Positions 1 to 12,970 of a stretch of 64,000 bases of DNA are shown here, piece after piece. Within the stretch, counting starts at the first letter, position 1. Each line of letters starts with the position of its first letter. The translations under genes were made by a program, and so were the position numbers. The notes beneath the pieces were generated by a model. It ran no database searches and had not been told where the DNA came from. It saw only the letters and a list, made by a program, of their open reading frames with translations. This DNA comes from Lethocerus indicus (taxonomy: Eukaryota > Arthropoda > Insecta > Hemiptera > Belostomatidae), in assembly GCA_019843655.1 (NCBI GenBank), contig JACDQD010000102.1, positions 2,985,501-3,049,500 of the forward strand. The letters are read 5' to 3'.

Positions 1-3000
1 TGTTTTGAAATAAAATTCATCCCTTGTGTAGAAGAAGAAGTATATACAGATAAACAAAGTCGCACGGCTTTAACCTTTTCCGGTCTGTTAAATTTATTAT
101 TTCCCTTCATAATATACCGCGGCCGTAATTTAAAATGAAAACTTAAAAGAAAATGTTTTCACATGACCTTTTGGATTTTATAGAAAATTTATCTTTGAAG
201 TTCAATTATCTAACTGGAAATAATAACACTTTTCATGCACGTTAAAAACGAGCAAAATTAATTTTTATAAATAACCATTACAAACGTAGTCTAGCATTGT
301 AAAGGAAATTTCTGCGTCGAATAAAAGATTGTGATTTATCGCTGTGGGATAATATCTGGAAAACGGAATGAAATTTACATATACTTCTAAAAAATAAGAG
401 AATTGTGTAATAAATAAGTACCTATAATTATTGAAGGTAATCCTTGAAATTGTTTTAGTGTCATGCTTTTGAAGCTTTATAGTTCCCTGAACTGGAACTA
501 TTAAGCGTGCCAATTTTATTTAGCATGAACCTAATGCTAGAGGGTCATGAATTCGCGAGCACCAGGTTGGCGACCTCCCTGCATTGAACGGCGGAAAGTT
601 CCCACGCGATCCAACTAATTATTTCTTTATTTGAATAATACAGCAGGGAGATAAAATAAAATAATATTAACGAGTCGTTTGATATAGTGATGACACAATC
701 TGAATTTAGATGAATTCCGAAATCGCCGTTATTTTCTTAATCGTTACTTGATGCAAGACTGGTGCCGAGTAAGTGGAGAATGACAGTTCATTCGAAAGTG
801 ATAAGTTTTCATTTTTCGTCCCAGGAAAGGGACAGTTTTCTGATGTAACGATATTAGAACAATTTCAAGGTATTCCAAGCCTTTTCTATTCCAACCTGGG
901 GTCTCATGGAAGCCTGACTCTACGGAAAATGCTGGGCCGACGACCCCTCAATAATATTTCGGGGCCCTTTCAATAAACCGAAAATTTACGATCGGTCATA
1001 TTTAATACACTCCGGACTCCGCGTTTCCTCGTTTTGAAACCGAAAGTGGCCGGGTCTTCGCCCTTCGGCCGGAGGAGAGGCAAAAAACTCGAACCCTTCC
1101 AATATAACACACATAAATATAAGAAGAAGAAGCGACCCTTGGGCATACGGAAAAGGGGAACCTAGGCCATTCACCTGTCGGGCCCCCGAAGGAAACACCT
1201 TTTCAGATCCATCGTGACCGGACAAGATATATTTTTATTTTTCTATCGCAGTTCATTCGTGTTATGCCTGATATCATATTTTGGTTATTGTATTTACGTG
1301 ATTCGTTAGGCTTTAGGCCTCAGACTTCCGTTTACATTTGGTTAATGTGTGCTTTAAAAATAATTGAATATATAATAAGTTAATATACAATATTTTAATA
1401 TATACTGCATTAACTATACATATGGTAAGTTACAAACGGAATTATAACACTAAGCAACTCACCCTCACAACTACTAAGATTTAGAGAAGAATACAATTTA
1501 AGAGTTTTTAAAGGCTGCCTAATAAAAGTACTGTAATATTTAAAAAAACGCGGTAGTATTTTTAAGTACAAAAATTGTTGTAGGCTTCCATCTATTCCGA
1601 TATAGGTGTATGGTAATTTCAGTGGGTACTGTATACAGGAAATATTGAACAAATTCTTGGTTGTAGGAAACATTCTTCAATCAAGATTCAACATCGAATT
1701 CATACTGAATGTTCAGTTTGTCTTGTTGTTCAGTTAATTAAAATTAATTAATTGGAATGTTCAATAGCTGCTTCACTACTAATTAATGGACATAATTTCC
1801 TTACGGAGTTATTGACTCCTAGAGTTAAAGTAAACATAACCCAATCGTAGAAAGTATGGAGGACTAATGGTCTGCAAGTAAAATGAGTCTACGAATCGTC
1901 CAATCTTCAGTTTAAATTTACAATAATCGTTGAGACTCGGTATAAAAGGAAGAGGGGTCGCTAGGACGTTCACCTCGGCTCTAATTTTGGCCAGCAATTA
2001 ACTCAATAGCCATTCAGAATCCACTTCAGAACTATTAATTAAGCTACCGTCACTCTTCTAGCAATTTATATATACATATAAATTTATATTTATAACATAA
2101 GCACAAAGGAAATGTATTAATGGAATTTAATTGCAATGCGTGGTAGAGAAACCATGTATGTTTGACATGACGTATACGTAGGTAGCGTAAGTGTAATTAA
2201 GTTGTGAATTCTCTTAATTTGTCGGACCTTTATTTTCTGTATCCTCCATCTACCTTATAAATTACGGGTACCATATTTTGTACAACTAGATTTATTCACT
2301 TGAGTCAGAAAGCATTTGGAGAGGTATTGTTTGCGTTGGTAATTGTTGTTTTGACTTTCCTCATGAGTGATTTTGAAACGATGAGAATTGTCCTGAAACA
2401 TCAAGTGTACGACTGCGCATCACAATTTGTTCTTAATAAATAAATTCGATATTTTCTAATATGCTTGGTAAGTTCAGTCGGGGGACTAAATTTGAAGTAC
2501 TTCCATTTCCGTTGAAAATCAAGTAATATCTAGTTTGAAATAGTATGTGAAACATTTCTCGAAGAGGCCGGACTGTACAAATTTGCATAATATGCCGCCG
2601 CTATATTTGTCTTATTAATAATTCGGTGCCACCATTTTCGAGCGCAAATTGAGGCTTAATAACGGGTATGTTTTTTGAACTGAGAAAACAACTAGTCCCA
2701 AGCCACCGCCCGAGATATTTTACAGCCCATTTTTTTTATTTTAGCGAATGGGGGTCATAATTAATTTAAATAGTTATCCTTGGGAAACACCCAATTTTGT
2801 CCGCCATTTTCCAATCGCTCTACGTAATAATAATAATTTCGACTGGGGAAAATTAGACGGGCCGAGTTTGCAGAATATTGTCGGTATTACTTTTATTTTT
2901 GTTTGTAGAATCGCCTCCGGTGTGTCTTTTGCATACCTGTCCCGGAAAATATCATACCCGAACATTCAAGTCGGATGGAATGAGTCTGAAGATGAATCAA

Positions 3001-4679
3001 TTTCCAGTATCTCCTTGTCTCTTCGTTGAATTGTATCATCCTGACAAATTTCAGAATTAACGTCCTCCCTGGAAAAGTAATTATAATATTTTTGTTTATG
3101 ATAAATGAGCAAGATTTGATGTTCTTAAGGGCGTGTATTTTCGGAAGTTAAAAAAATTATTTTTTAGTTAAGTTAACATTTTTGTTTTGATGAGGTTTAT
3201 ACTTCTTATCACCCGGTTTTATTTTATATAAACTTCACGCGAAATAACGTCTAAAATTTTGTAATCGCATTGTCCTTTAGTTTTTAATCTTATAATGCTA
3301 ATTTTAATCTTACAGTGCACAAAAAAATATTCTGTACAATTGAAATTCACGAAAACAAACCTGCCATAAATTTACAGCAAATAAATAGTCGTTTTACCAT
3401 TCCAACTGGCATAGGTTTCATATTGTGGCAAGAAGTTTATGAAAAGTGTTTACTTTTTAGGCAGGTATCCCAAAACTCGATCCTGAACATGATCCCTGCT
3501 TAAGGCCCGACTTGAGATTCAGCTGTGGGTATTATGTAAGATGCGTGCAGACTCAGCAGTCCCTCTCCTTACTGGATCCGTCCGTTTGTTTATTTTTGCG
3601 GTCGTAAACGAGATTTAAAATGCCAAAGAGTTGCCAGCAGGAGCAGGCCTGCTTCTGTTGCACAACAGTGCAAGACGAATTTTAACGACATTTTATTTGG
3701 TTCTTCGGGTCGACTTCTTTTGTGATCCTTTTTGTGTATTGGGGGCGTCTGGGGATTCGGAAAAACGTGAGCATCCTTAATCTGTTTTCTAACCCCACCA
3801 TTGCATACGTACTGACAGATATATATGTCAAACATAAAAAAGAGTATGAAAAAAATTAATTTGAATATCAGAAATTAATTCGTGAAAGTGAGTTGTCCTT
3901 GATGGGGCGTAAATTTGTAAACATCGTTTGATTAATTTCATGTAATAACACTGTAGTTTAAAAAATACAATACAAGGATTCTCACATAATTTTATTTTTC
4001 GGGCGCAGAAACATATGAATAAAATGCCTAAATTACAAATTGCAATTATCGTTTTTCGTAAAACAAATATGGGAAACTGGTAAATGCGGAACGCCAAAAC
4101 CCAGCCCTGTTATAGTGTATAACATAGTGTAGACTATCATATGAAACTTAAGAATTATTGGCGTACACTGGAAATATAATTGTAGTGAATCATCTACTTC
4201 AACCCGTTAACTTCACTCCAATTTCAGAAACTACAAGCGTTTTCCTGTTTCAACTGAAATATTTTCCTTGTAATTCTCACCAGGTGTATTTCATTTAGAA
4301 TAACCTCGTTTGGAGTAGCTCATAAGTCTCTAGAGTACTGCGGTGGAGAAAGTATTCCAAAACTATCGGAGAATCGAAATGGGTCAAGAATTTAAGGGAC
4401 TCATTTAGATTTTAGAAAGGGCTATTAGACGGTCTAATGTTTGAGCTTGACTTATGTGTGTCATTATTTTCCGTAATTGGTCATAACATCCTTCGGTATC
4501 GCTTATTAACATTTCTTTTTCAGACCATAATAATTTCTTTTACCACGAAACAATTGTATTTTAATGATCAGAAAAGGACTTTGCGTACCTAATAATATCC
4601 GCTTATCCCTCAAGTGGGTAATGATGGAATGAGAAAACTGAAGAATGTATAATTTTAATATCGAATTCAAGAAGTAATC

Positions 4680-4682
<3 letters not shown>
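1..4682. other. Non-coding AT-rich DNA, no gene found
   Basis: No open frame longer than about 93 codons occurs here, and none resembles a known family. The stretch is AT-rich apart from a GC-rich patch near 900-1230. It holds a short AAG run at 1121-1132 and a perfect 14-bp AT palindrome at 2076-2089. I see no splice-site-bounded exon, tRNA or transposon end. An exon of a split gene cannot be excluded by eye. Confidence 0.7.

Positions 4683-4752
<70 letters not shown>
4683..4752. repeat. (TA)35 microsatellite
   Basis: An uninterrupted run of 35 TA units. It is perfectly self-complementary and so can extrude as a cruciform. Runs this long and pure are usually polymorphic in length and are prone to assembly error. 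It is the longest simple repeat in the window. Confidence 0.98.
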
Positions 4753-4756
<4 letters not shown>

Positions 4757-5821
4757 TACGTAGGTAATATTTTTTAATGTCGCAGAACCAACAAAGTCAC
4801 ATATATTAATATTATTGGAGAATTACCGCCTATTAAATAATCAGAAGAATTCATTTTTGTACAATTTCAGCATATTATACTTCACTGCTACTTAATTATC
4901 TGGTAAGCCTTCGGTGAGATATCAAATTACTTCAAAAATACACGGACATCCACTGTTGAGCAATGCCCACTTGCAAAATGTTACTTTTTAGTACCGGGTG
5001 AATGCATTGAAATCGGGTGTTTTTTTTCTAAACTCAAGAACATAAGAGAAAATGGAGTCATTCCTATGGAAGGCACGTAATGAATAATAATGCCCCGCTC
5101 CAACAAAATTGCGGAAAATACTTTTTATGCATTCTTACGCATAGGGTAGCCTCCTGATTCCGCGCCTTTATTTTCCCCTTACTCCCTCTTTATGTAAACA
5201 GGATACTTAAAATCAACCTTAAGTTGCTTATCGTATATACATGGAACGTATTAAATTGCTACGTGTTTCGATTAGGGTACTCTTTTCTAGACTGAAATAC
5301 ATATATTTATACATTTATACAAATTTTTATTTCGTTACATTATATTTCAATATTTTTATAATTTTATGTTGGCTAACGAACATTAACTATTTAATGTGTA
5401 TGCAAGTAATATACCATGTGTTTTTTGTTTGTTTTTTATTTATATAGTGCAATGATGTTCAAGCCTCGTTACTCACGTTTGTATAATTTTTTGTTTATGA
5501 ATATGTTTAGTTAAAATTTCTTTAATTAATTTTGTAATATTGCTCTGGTTGATAATAATGAAAGAGTAATAGTTTTAGAACACTTCCCTGAAAGTTCTGC
5601 GTTACGTATTCTGCAGGTCAATGTTATCTCTCGAGTAGCTCTGGAATTCATATTCAGCTGAGTGCTGCATTTTAAACTTGACTGTTCATTAAATTATTGT
5701 TTACAATGAACTTATTGACGGAACAGATGAGAGCCGACCTAATAGAGGGAGTGTTGGGAAAAAACTTACCTGAGACAGGGGTGAGGCTGGGATAACCGGG
5801 CCTGCCTATCTTCTGGGTCGA

Positions 5822-5847
5822 CGAACTCCCGGCTTCCTGGGAGTTTA
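5822..5847. repeat. Hairpin, 9-bp stem with CTTC loop
   Basis: AACTCCCGG pairs with CTGGGAGTT across a CTTC tetraloop at 5824-5845, with one G-T wobble. It lies inside a GC-rich patch. No function can be assigned. Confidence 0.7.
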
Positions 5848-6139
5848 CCCATTTTTCCCAACCTTGTTTCCAGATGCTCCATTAAAGGAACAGAAGGCTG
5901 CTTGTGGAGGCGTGCAGGGTTCAAAATCCCCCATGTGCCTATACGTATCCGGATCCATTTTGACTTCTTCGTTTGTATTTTACCACTTTCGAGGGTAATA
6001 TTTGTCTATCTTCGTCTCGCCGCCCCGAAACGAAACAACTTTCAGGTAACGAACACTATAATAGGCGTGTGACTGAATGAGTATCTTCTGATTTAGGCAG
6101 GCTGCATGAGAAAATTATATTGCTAACATAGTCTTAGTA

Positions 6140-6210
6140 TAGTGGTCACTGATGACTGATGAACATGGCGAAATGCGTGTGTAAAATGTTTTGGGGATTT
6201 AATCCCATAT
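6140..6210 (+). repeat. Possible dispersed-repeat fragment
   Basis: The stretch has a 'GATGAACATGGCGAAATGCG' motif of the kind seen in the conserved part of many animal dispersed repeats. GGGATT-T-AATCCC, a 13-bp quasi-palindrome at 6194-6206, follows. No second copy, target duplication or tail is visible in this window, so the call is tentative. Confidence 0.25.
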
Positions 6211-8663
6211 ATTCCGTCTAAGTGGCGTACAGTCACTTGTAGTCAGTGCACCGATGAATATTTTGGTAACGGCTAGTTCAGTTAAACAATTTCCATTTTA
6301 CCTTAGTGTACCCTACTGTTATGTTTTGAAAAGATAAACGGGACCGAGTCTCGAAAATGTTATGACCCAAATACTAACCAGGAACATCAACAGTGAGATA
6401 CGGTATAGACCTGGTCGGCGCCTTTTCCGGCGCCCCCTCGGCTCCTCCGGTGGGTTATAGAGAGGCCCTGTTCCCGGCAAATAATGCTCGGTTTGCTGCC
6501 TCTTCCGCCCGGTGTTTTTGACAGAAGGGGGCCGGCGCCTAGCCTAGCCGGTCCGTGGCCGCCAACCCTAATTCGGGATTTGGGGCATATGGCGAAGACG
6601 CCTATTGCGTCCTACCAGAAGGAGCATTGTTGAGTAACAGCACACCTGTCCCGAATTATGGAACCTCGCGTATACCTACGTCTGTAAGTGTGTTAATCTC
6701 TCGCAGAGAAACCAACTGCGAATAGTTTGCAGTAGAGATTACTGGCACTAAGCGGATTGTAAGAATTTGAAAGCGCCATAGAGGATACCTAAAGCATGTC
6801 TTAAGGTATTGTGTTATAAATACCAGTAATTGTAGAAATTACATTACGTTTTCGTAAAATCCTCCTAGGTTTTAATACATATATATCAGGTCCTATAACC
6901 ATTTTAAGTGTCTAATTCAGGCATATGGAGTAGGAATGCGCGTCAACCTGAAACAGAAAAGAAATTTTGGGTTCTGAAATTTGGATATAACGTGAAGCGC
7001 AATGTCCTAATATACAATTCAGACACGTCATGAAATTATCGTACCCGGTAACACAAATAGAAAATCTCGAGCACCTAAATTCACATGCATGATTTTGTAA
7101 TTATAAATGTTGTGAAACAGATTTAATTAATTATTTGTATCAAGTAGCCCTTGTTCTATATGTCCATATTCCGCATACGTGAAACATTGCCAAGATGTTC
7201 AGACAGATGCAAAAATAAAAATAAAAAATATAAATGTTGTTGAGAATTGCTTACGATAAAAAAAACCCGGTACTGAACATGTCGCGGAAAGTCGAACCGT
7301 CTGTTACCTATTTCGATATATCTCCCGTCGTCTTATGTCCACCTTATTTTAAAAAAGTTAAAAAACTTGTTAAATAAGGAACGCGACTGGTTTATTGAAT
7401 GCGGGCTCACCGGTTCCATATTGTTTGCCTTGAAATTGACAGAATCTTTGTTGCAATTAATGCCGCGTAGAATATTTTTAATATTCAAAAATAATCAAGT
7501 CCAATATAAGAATTATTATATAGAAATTTTCGGTACCTCTGCATTTTTGATATCTGTGGGAGTGGTATATGTAAATCGTACTTTTATCCTTTCCCAAGCG
7601 CGTATGGAGTTGGTTCAAGTACCATTTCGAATCATACATACATTACATGCAAACTTAGCTGTTATTTAAAATGATTGCTACATTTAATTTCTCATTACTT
7701 TTCTCAGCACTTTACAGTAAATACTACTACACTTAGGAAGTTGTTAATTGATTAAAATAATTCGCAAACCAAGTTAAACTGAGGGATTATATATGAGTGT
7801 CCAGACTGGATGGCTTCAAGGCTAGGAGAACTGGCCGATAGCCAGGAGGACCCAAAGGAGGCGCGGATAATTCCGCCAACGGTGTTTGCGGCCATTTAAA
7901 AATCGACGGGGGGCCCTTTCGTTTCCACAACACGCACTCTGCACACTCATTATACATACGGGTAATCAATAGGAAATACTACGAGCGTACACCTGCATCG
8001 GTATCTCTCCTGTTCTCCCCCCACGTCCCCAACGCCCCGTCGTCGGTCACGGTCCTGCTTTTTATGTTTTTGAACACTGGTCTCGTTTCCAAAATAATAA
8101 TTAAGACAGGAAGGCGCTGGCGAAAGAAAATATAGTGATAACTATACAACCTGATAAATTTCCTGAAAATTGCTAGCACGGAATTAATCTCCTTGAACAA
8201 TATCTGATGGATTCAGCTGAACAATGTAGTAATGTAGTAAATTAATCAGTGCACATTGTTTAGGCTGACTATAAATTCTCTATGTAGCATTGAAAATTTG
8301 CATTTGGTTTGCCAAGTGTGTTATTTTTATAAAGGCCCGCGTCTTTCACATATCAATGAGGGCGATGTTGACGAGCATTAAACTGCTATAGATTACGATT
8401 GTACATGATTCACTTATGAAATATTTATGACCGTCTTTTCAGCTATCGGTCTGCCGCCTTCCTTTTGAAGCGGCGATTTGCTCAATGGAATCGGCCGCTT
8501 GTCAGTGAATCGAAATTGACGGTTCACGTTTGCGGCCGGAATTGCGTAGCTGAGCGAGCGAGCGGTGTCCGACAGAACTGACTCCTCGGATTGGCAGTAA
8601 AATCCCGATAATAAAAACCGTACTTCGTACCGTAAACAGCCGAGGGCCGAAGCAGTAAATGCA

Positions 8664-8689
8664 ATTGCCATACGGGGGAACATGGCAAT
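8664..8689. repeat. Hairpin, perfect 8-bp stem
   Basis: ATTGCCAT at 8664-8671 and ATGGCAAT at 8682-8689 are perfect inverted copies around a 10-nt G-rich loop. It sits in the 8430-8830 GC patch. No partner feature shows a role. Confidence 0.8.
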
Positions 8690-8765
8690 GGAGCGTTCGT
8701 AGGTTTACTGTGCGACCGTAAACTAAAAATTTGGGGATTGTAAAACTGTTACTTTTTTCCTTAAA

Positions 8766-8786
8766 CCCTTTTCCCTTTTCCCTTTT
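8766..8786. repeat. Three exact tandem copies of CCCTTTT
   Basis: A pure pyrimidine tract of three identical 7-mers. The minus strand therefore carries three GGG tracts spaced by AAAA, one tract short of an ordinary intramolecular G-quadruplex. Confidence 0.95.
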
Positions 8787-9062
8787 TACGGAATGGTCAG
8801 CGCAGCCCATCAACGGGTTCAAAAGCCGTTAACGTAACATTTTTCCGTTGAAAGTGAAATTCCTGTCCGTCCTTCTTTTTCCAAACAAGATTCTTACGCT
8901 TTAAGGACACGAATAAATCTAAATTAAACGGTACAGGAGATAACTTTTTGAGCTTTAATTTGATGCTTTTTCTTCAATTAAGACTTAGAAGGGGTAAATT
9001 TGAGTGCGTGAAATATTTTGGCGCTGTTCAAATCTACTCAACTAGGTTTTATTGCGTGAACT

Positions 9063-9086
9063 CACATGGCGTTTATATGCCATGTG
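9063..9086. repeat. Hairpin, perfect 8-bp stem with 8-nt loop
   Basis: CACATGGC at 9063-9070 and GCCATGTG at 9079-9086 are perfect inverted copies around the loop GTTTATAT. The arms also contain the E-box-like hexamer CACATG/CATGTG. No surrounding gene gives context. Confidence 0.85.
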
Positions 9087-12000
9087 TAAAGCCGTTTGGC
9101 CATTCCTTACTCGTGTAATAAATCTGAATCAAAAAGGGCGACGAATGGAACAATGCCGCCGGCTTATCCAGGTCTATGTTAGAAATATATTTTTAGAGAA
9201 TAAGAAACCTCCAAGACAACTTTGTCAGTAAATAGCGGCCTAAAATTCCCTTTCAGGTCCGCAACCTTTCTCGGGTTGCGATTGCAGAAAGGGACTTGCG
9301 CGGTGGCTTTGATTCGCAGAAACCGGTAGTTAAATTACAGGACATATATATGGCGTACAGTTACAAGTTAACTGTCCGGCATTCAACTCATGTTTTCCTC
9401 CCCCTTTCCCTCTGTGGCAATAAAACCCCATGCGGGATCACTTTCAAGTTCGCCGCTTCCACCCCCTTGGGCCGGGTCCCACCCTTTACCCCGTCCCTGA
9501 TGTTCATCCCGGCGACATCCTATACCTGTACTCCGGTCGCTTGTATTATTTTTTCGGTACCTGACTCTTCGGTAAATTTCCGCCGGTCTCTGATTGCCGG
9601 CTGATTCTTAGGACCGGCACCAATATAACCGAATGCCTTGGACCCTGACCGTATTCTATCCGTGCAGCGATGTTTCTTGTTTAGCGGGCAATGGGTTCTG
9701 TTTTATGGGTGTGTGATTTATGCGCCAAAGAAAAAGGAATGAAGAATCCATCGGAAGAAATTTTCGATGAAATCATTACCCCTTGGAACATGAGTTTTGG
9801 AAACAAAATTTGTTTAAGACAGCACAATATTTAAGGTACCTGTTTCCAACTCAATGCGATATAATAATTTTTGAGAATTAAAATTATTATTTCATGTTCT
9901 TCGTTTACTCACAAGGCGAAATTGACACGCCTATTTAGGTTAACAGGTCCAAGGAATACTTGGTTGACTCATTCGGAATATTAATGAATGTGATCAACTA
10001 GCATATTGTGCTTTAATTTGCTACTTAAGAAGCCATGATCTTACTTAAAATATGTTTGTTACAAAATTATAGGTAATCATATTACTAATGAATATTTATA
10101 ATAATGAGGAACAAGTATTTTAAAAAATAGCGCCTGATTCATAATTACAGGTTGAGATATGTTGAGTTCATAATGAGATGTTGAGAAATAAATGGCGGAT
10201 CTGAATGAAGAATAGTAGAGAGAACTGTAACGCGGCAGGTCATCGCTCCCTGGTTCAGGGATTCAGGCGCTTGGTTCAATCTACTGTAAATGTTAATTCC
10301 AAAAGGGGAAGCAGAAAACGGCGGGTCTCTTCCCTAAAAATTCTGTATTATAGGGTTTTTTCCACCGAAATAATTAGTTTCGCTAAATACCTGACGAATT
10401 ATGCGAGCAAGGAGGCGTAAATTCGGCCCCATTCGGCTCATCAACGCCGTCGTTTTTCACTCCTAACTCCTACTTTTAGCACTCTGTTACTGTGCCCTGA
10501 CATTCAATGTCCTTAATAATATTATATATGTTTTATACAGGGGCCTGGTAGAATAAACATTTTAAATCGGTGAATAACCGTTTTTGAAATGGGTGTATTA
10601 TATTTTATTTAATGAAAGCCCTTAAACAAGTCTAGAGCACACTTTAATGCATTTAACGGCGTGGAAAGCGTTCCACGACGGAATGTGTGAGTGACACAAT
10701 CCGCAATTCGAATGCATTTAGATAGAGCGAAGTCGAATAGACACGTCAGAAATTGACGTCACGTTGAATATAAACAGTCAAATTAACGGTACAAATAAAT
10801 TTACCCAATTGGCTCGTCCCAAACTTGACAATTGGCCGGGGACTCGAGCGGCGGCGCGATGACGTACCCCGAGTAGGCCATCGGCGATTGACAACAATAA
10901 AATAAGAAACAGGGAAATTTGCAAATTCAAATTTAGTGGGATTAAAATTTTCCGCACCGAGTCTCGTCAATGAATATCAGAACTGGGAATCTTTGGCTTC
11001 GGCTCTTGGCTTTGAATGCTCTCACCACTTTGACATTGGCGCGATCTGTTCTGCTGAATATTTTATTCTCCGCGGATCGGCTAATTAAGAAACACAGATT
11101 TTTGGCCCCCACTTATCTTGAAAATAGCGTTTTGCCTTCCTGTTTACAATTGTAAGAGTGAAGTACTCGGATGTAAATTGGATTTAAAAAGTTGATATTT
11201 GATGCCGTCCATTGGGTAACAGTTGGCGAAACGGATTTTGAACGGTTTCTTTCGAAACTAGTAAACGGTATCCGTAGGGCGCGGTGGACGCCCCGGGGGG
11301 TGGGTTTTCTAGGTCCGCCTGGTCTTGTGCGGGGGCCCTAATGGCCTAGTCCTGTCCCGATGGCCTCAGCCAATATGGAAATGAGGCGGGCAAAGCTCAC
11401 TCTTTGTTTCATCTCCTTTTTACTCCGACTTTTATTGTCCGTTGGGAACAAGGGCCGGGACCCGTGGAGGGGACGAGTTGGCCTCCTTCCATGATATTAC
11501 AATGCCGTATCGGACGCCCGAAGGCGGACCCGCTTGAATTGTTGATTTTTTGACCGATGAAATGAAAAGGACATCGACTGCACGGTTGAATTCGTGTTGG
11601 GGGAAAAAGCGAAGAAACTCTGGTTGCCAGAACTTAAATATCAGCGCAGTTTTCTGTCTTCATTCCGGCAGTTTCTGCTGGAGTGGTTTCAGCTTATGAC
11701 CATCTTCGATAGAATAGTATTGTACTGTATTCTTCCCTATCACTTCATTGTTATTAAGTGTAAGGGAATTCGTCTAGACCAAATCTGCAACTGAAAACGG
11801 AGGATGGCAATAATGGTAGTCTTCCAAACCCTAGCAAACGAGATTAGAAAAACTTCGTTAGATAACTAGATAACACAGAAACTTCATCCTGATCTTCATT
11901 CCAAAGAAGTTTAAATTCTAAAAATATGTTCTATAGAATCTTCAAGTGTTTAATAGTTAATAATTTAATGTTATTTTCAAGAAATTAGTAACTTGACAAA

Positions 12001-12703
12001 TTAGCTTCTTTTTAATGCTTACTGCAGCGTCATTACTAAAATATCTATTTGTTTCCTCTATATCGGGTTCCAGTAGATAAGACTCGTTGTGGCACGGTTC
12101 TAATGAAATATAAGAATAACGGGTGCAAAACACGGCACACCGTTTGTTTCGATCGAACCTATTTATTTTGTAATTTTATTAATGGTACATTTAATGACGA
12201 TCGTCTCTAAAGAGCCCGTATCAAATCACTGACTGGTAATAGAAAGAAATTGTCTCGATTTTTTTTTGTGGGCATATATCAGAATCGCGTTGTCTCCTGT
12301 AGAGAAATTAATGCTCGCAAAAGTTTTTTTAGCTGATGATAAGTAACCGTTATAAATACTTACCTGCCTATTGTGGTGTAAGACGTTTCTGACGTAAGAA
12401 TATGTTCTTACTAATAAATGAACATAAGGTTCTAATTAATTGATTCCGGCGATTCGTTCCCGTATCTTTTTGTTATGTTAGAAACAACGATAGATCAGTA
12501 ATGAAAGAGGTCAGAAGAAATGTGAGTTAAACGGTTAAGGAAAATCGCAGAACATTGTTGAGGAAAAAAGTTACCATTTTTCTAGAAGTACAATATACGC
12601 ACTAAATATAGACACTCATCTGTTTTCCTTTATAAGGGGCCTCCGTAGCGTACAGTTCCTTGAATTGGGAGGAACACTGATTAGGGTAGAGCGGAGTATG
12701 ATT

Positions 12704-12732
12704 ACCGAGACGGAAAGGCTCGGTGCTGAGCC
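12704..12732. repeat. Two overlapping, mutually exclusive hairpins
   Basis: ACCGAG (12704-12709) can pair with CTCGGT (12719-12724). GGCTC (12717-12721) can instead pair with GAGCC (12728-12732). The two stems share bases, so only one can form at a time. The stems are short and the patch is GC-rich, so chance is a fair explanation. Confidence 0.5.
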
Positions 12733-12970
12733 CTCCTGGGGGACAGCGATCGGGCGTCCCAGTCGTTGAACCCGCCGCCTCCGTTCGTCGGCCCCTCCGC
12801 CGCTAAACCGCCTCTAAAAATACGATGTAGGTTTCCGGCACATGACTTTCTCCCGAGTGAATATCTGATGCGCGCTCGGCCTATCGCTGCCCGGGGGTTT
12901 TCCCGGGATAAATGTGTCCGGGCGCCGGTGTCTCAGAGGGACACACCCCCGGGCTAAACCGCCCAGTCCA

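Larger units (their letters stand above)
4753..8400. other. Non-coding DNA with two GC-rich patches
   Basis: AT-rich sequence broken by GC-rich patches near 5740-6010 and 6390-6660. A 100-codon plus-strand frame at 7367-7669 has AT-driven composition (Leu, Ile, Phe, Tyr, Asn) and no recognisable domain, so I do not call it. Two small hairpins are listed separately. Confidence 0.65.
8401..12970. other. Non-coding DNA with several GC-rich patches
   Basis: GC-rich patches lie near 8430-8830, 9400-9660, 11270-11540 and 12640-12970, separated by AT-rich DNA. The open frames here are at most 106 codons and overlap one another on both strands in the GC patches, as expected from composition alone. 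A full CRE-type octamer TGACGTCA is at 10754-10761. One such octamer is expected by chance in a window this size. Confidence 0.65.

Noticed and set aside
10754..10761. CRE octamer TGACGTCA, with another at 26145-26152
   Set aside because: About one exact octamer is expected by chance in this length, and there is no promoter context.
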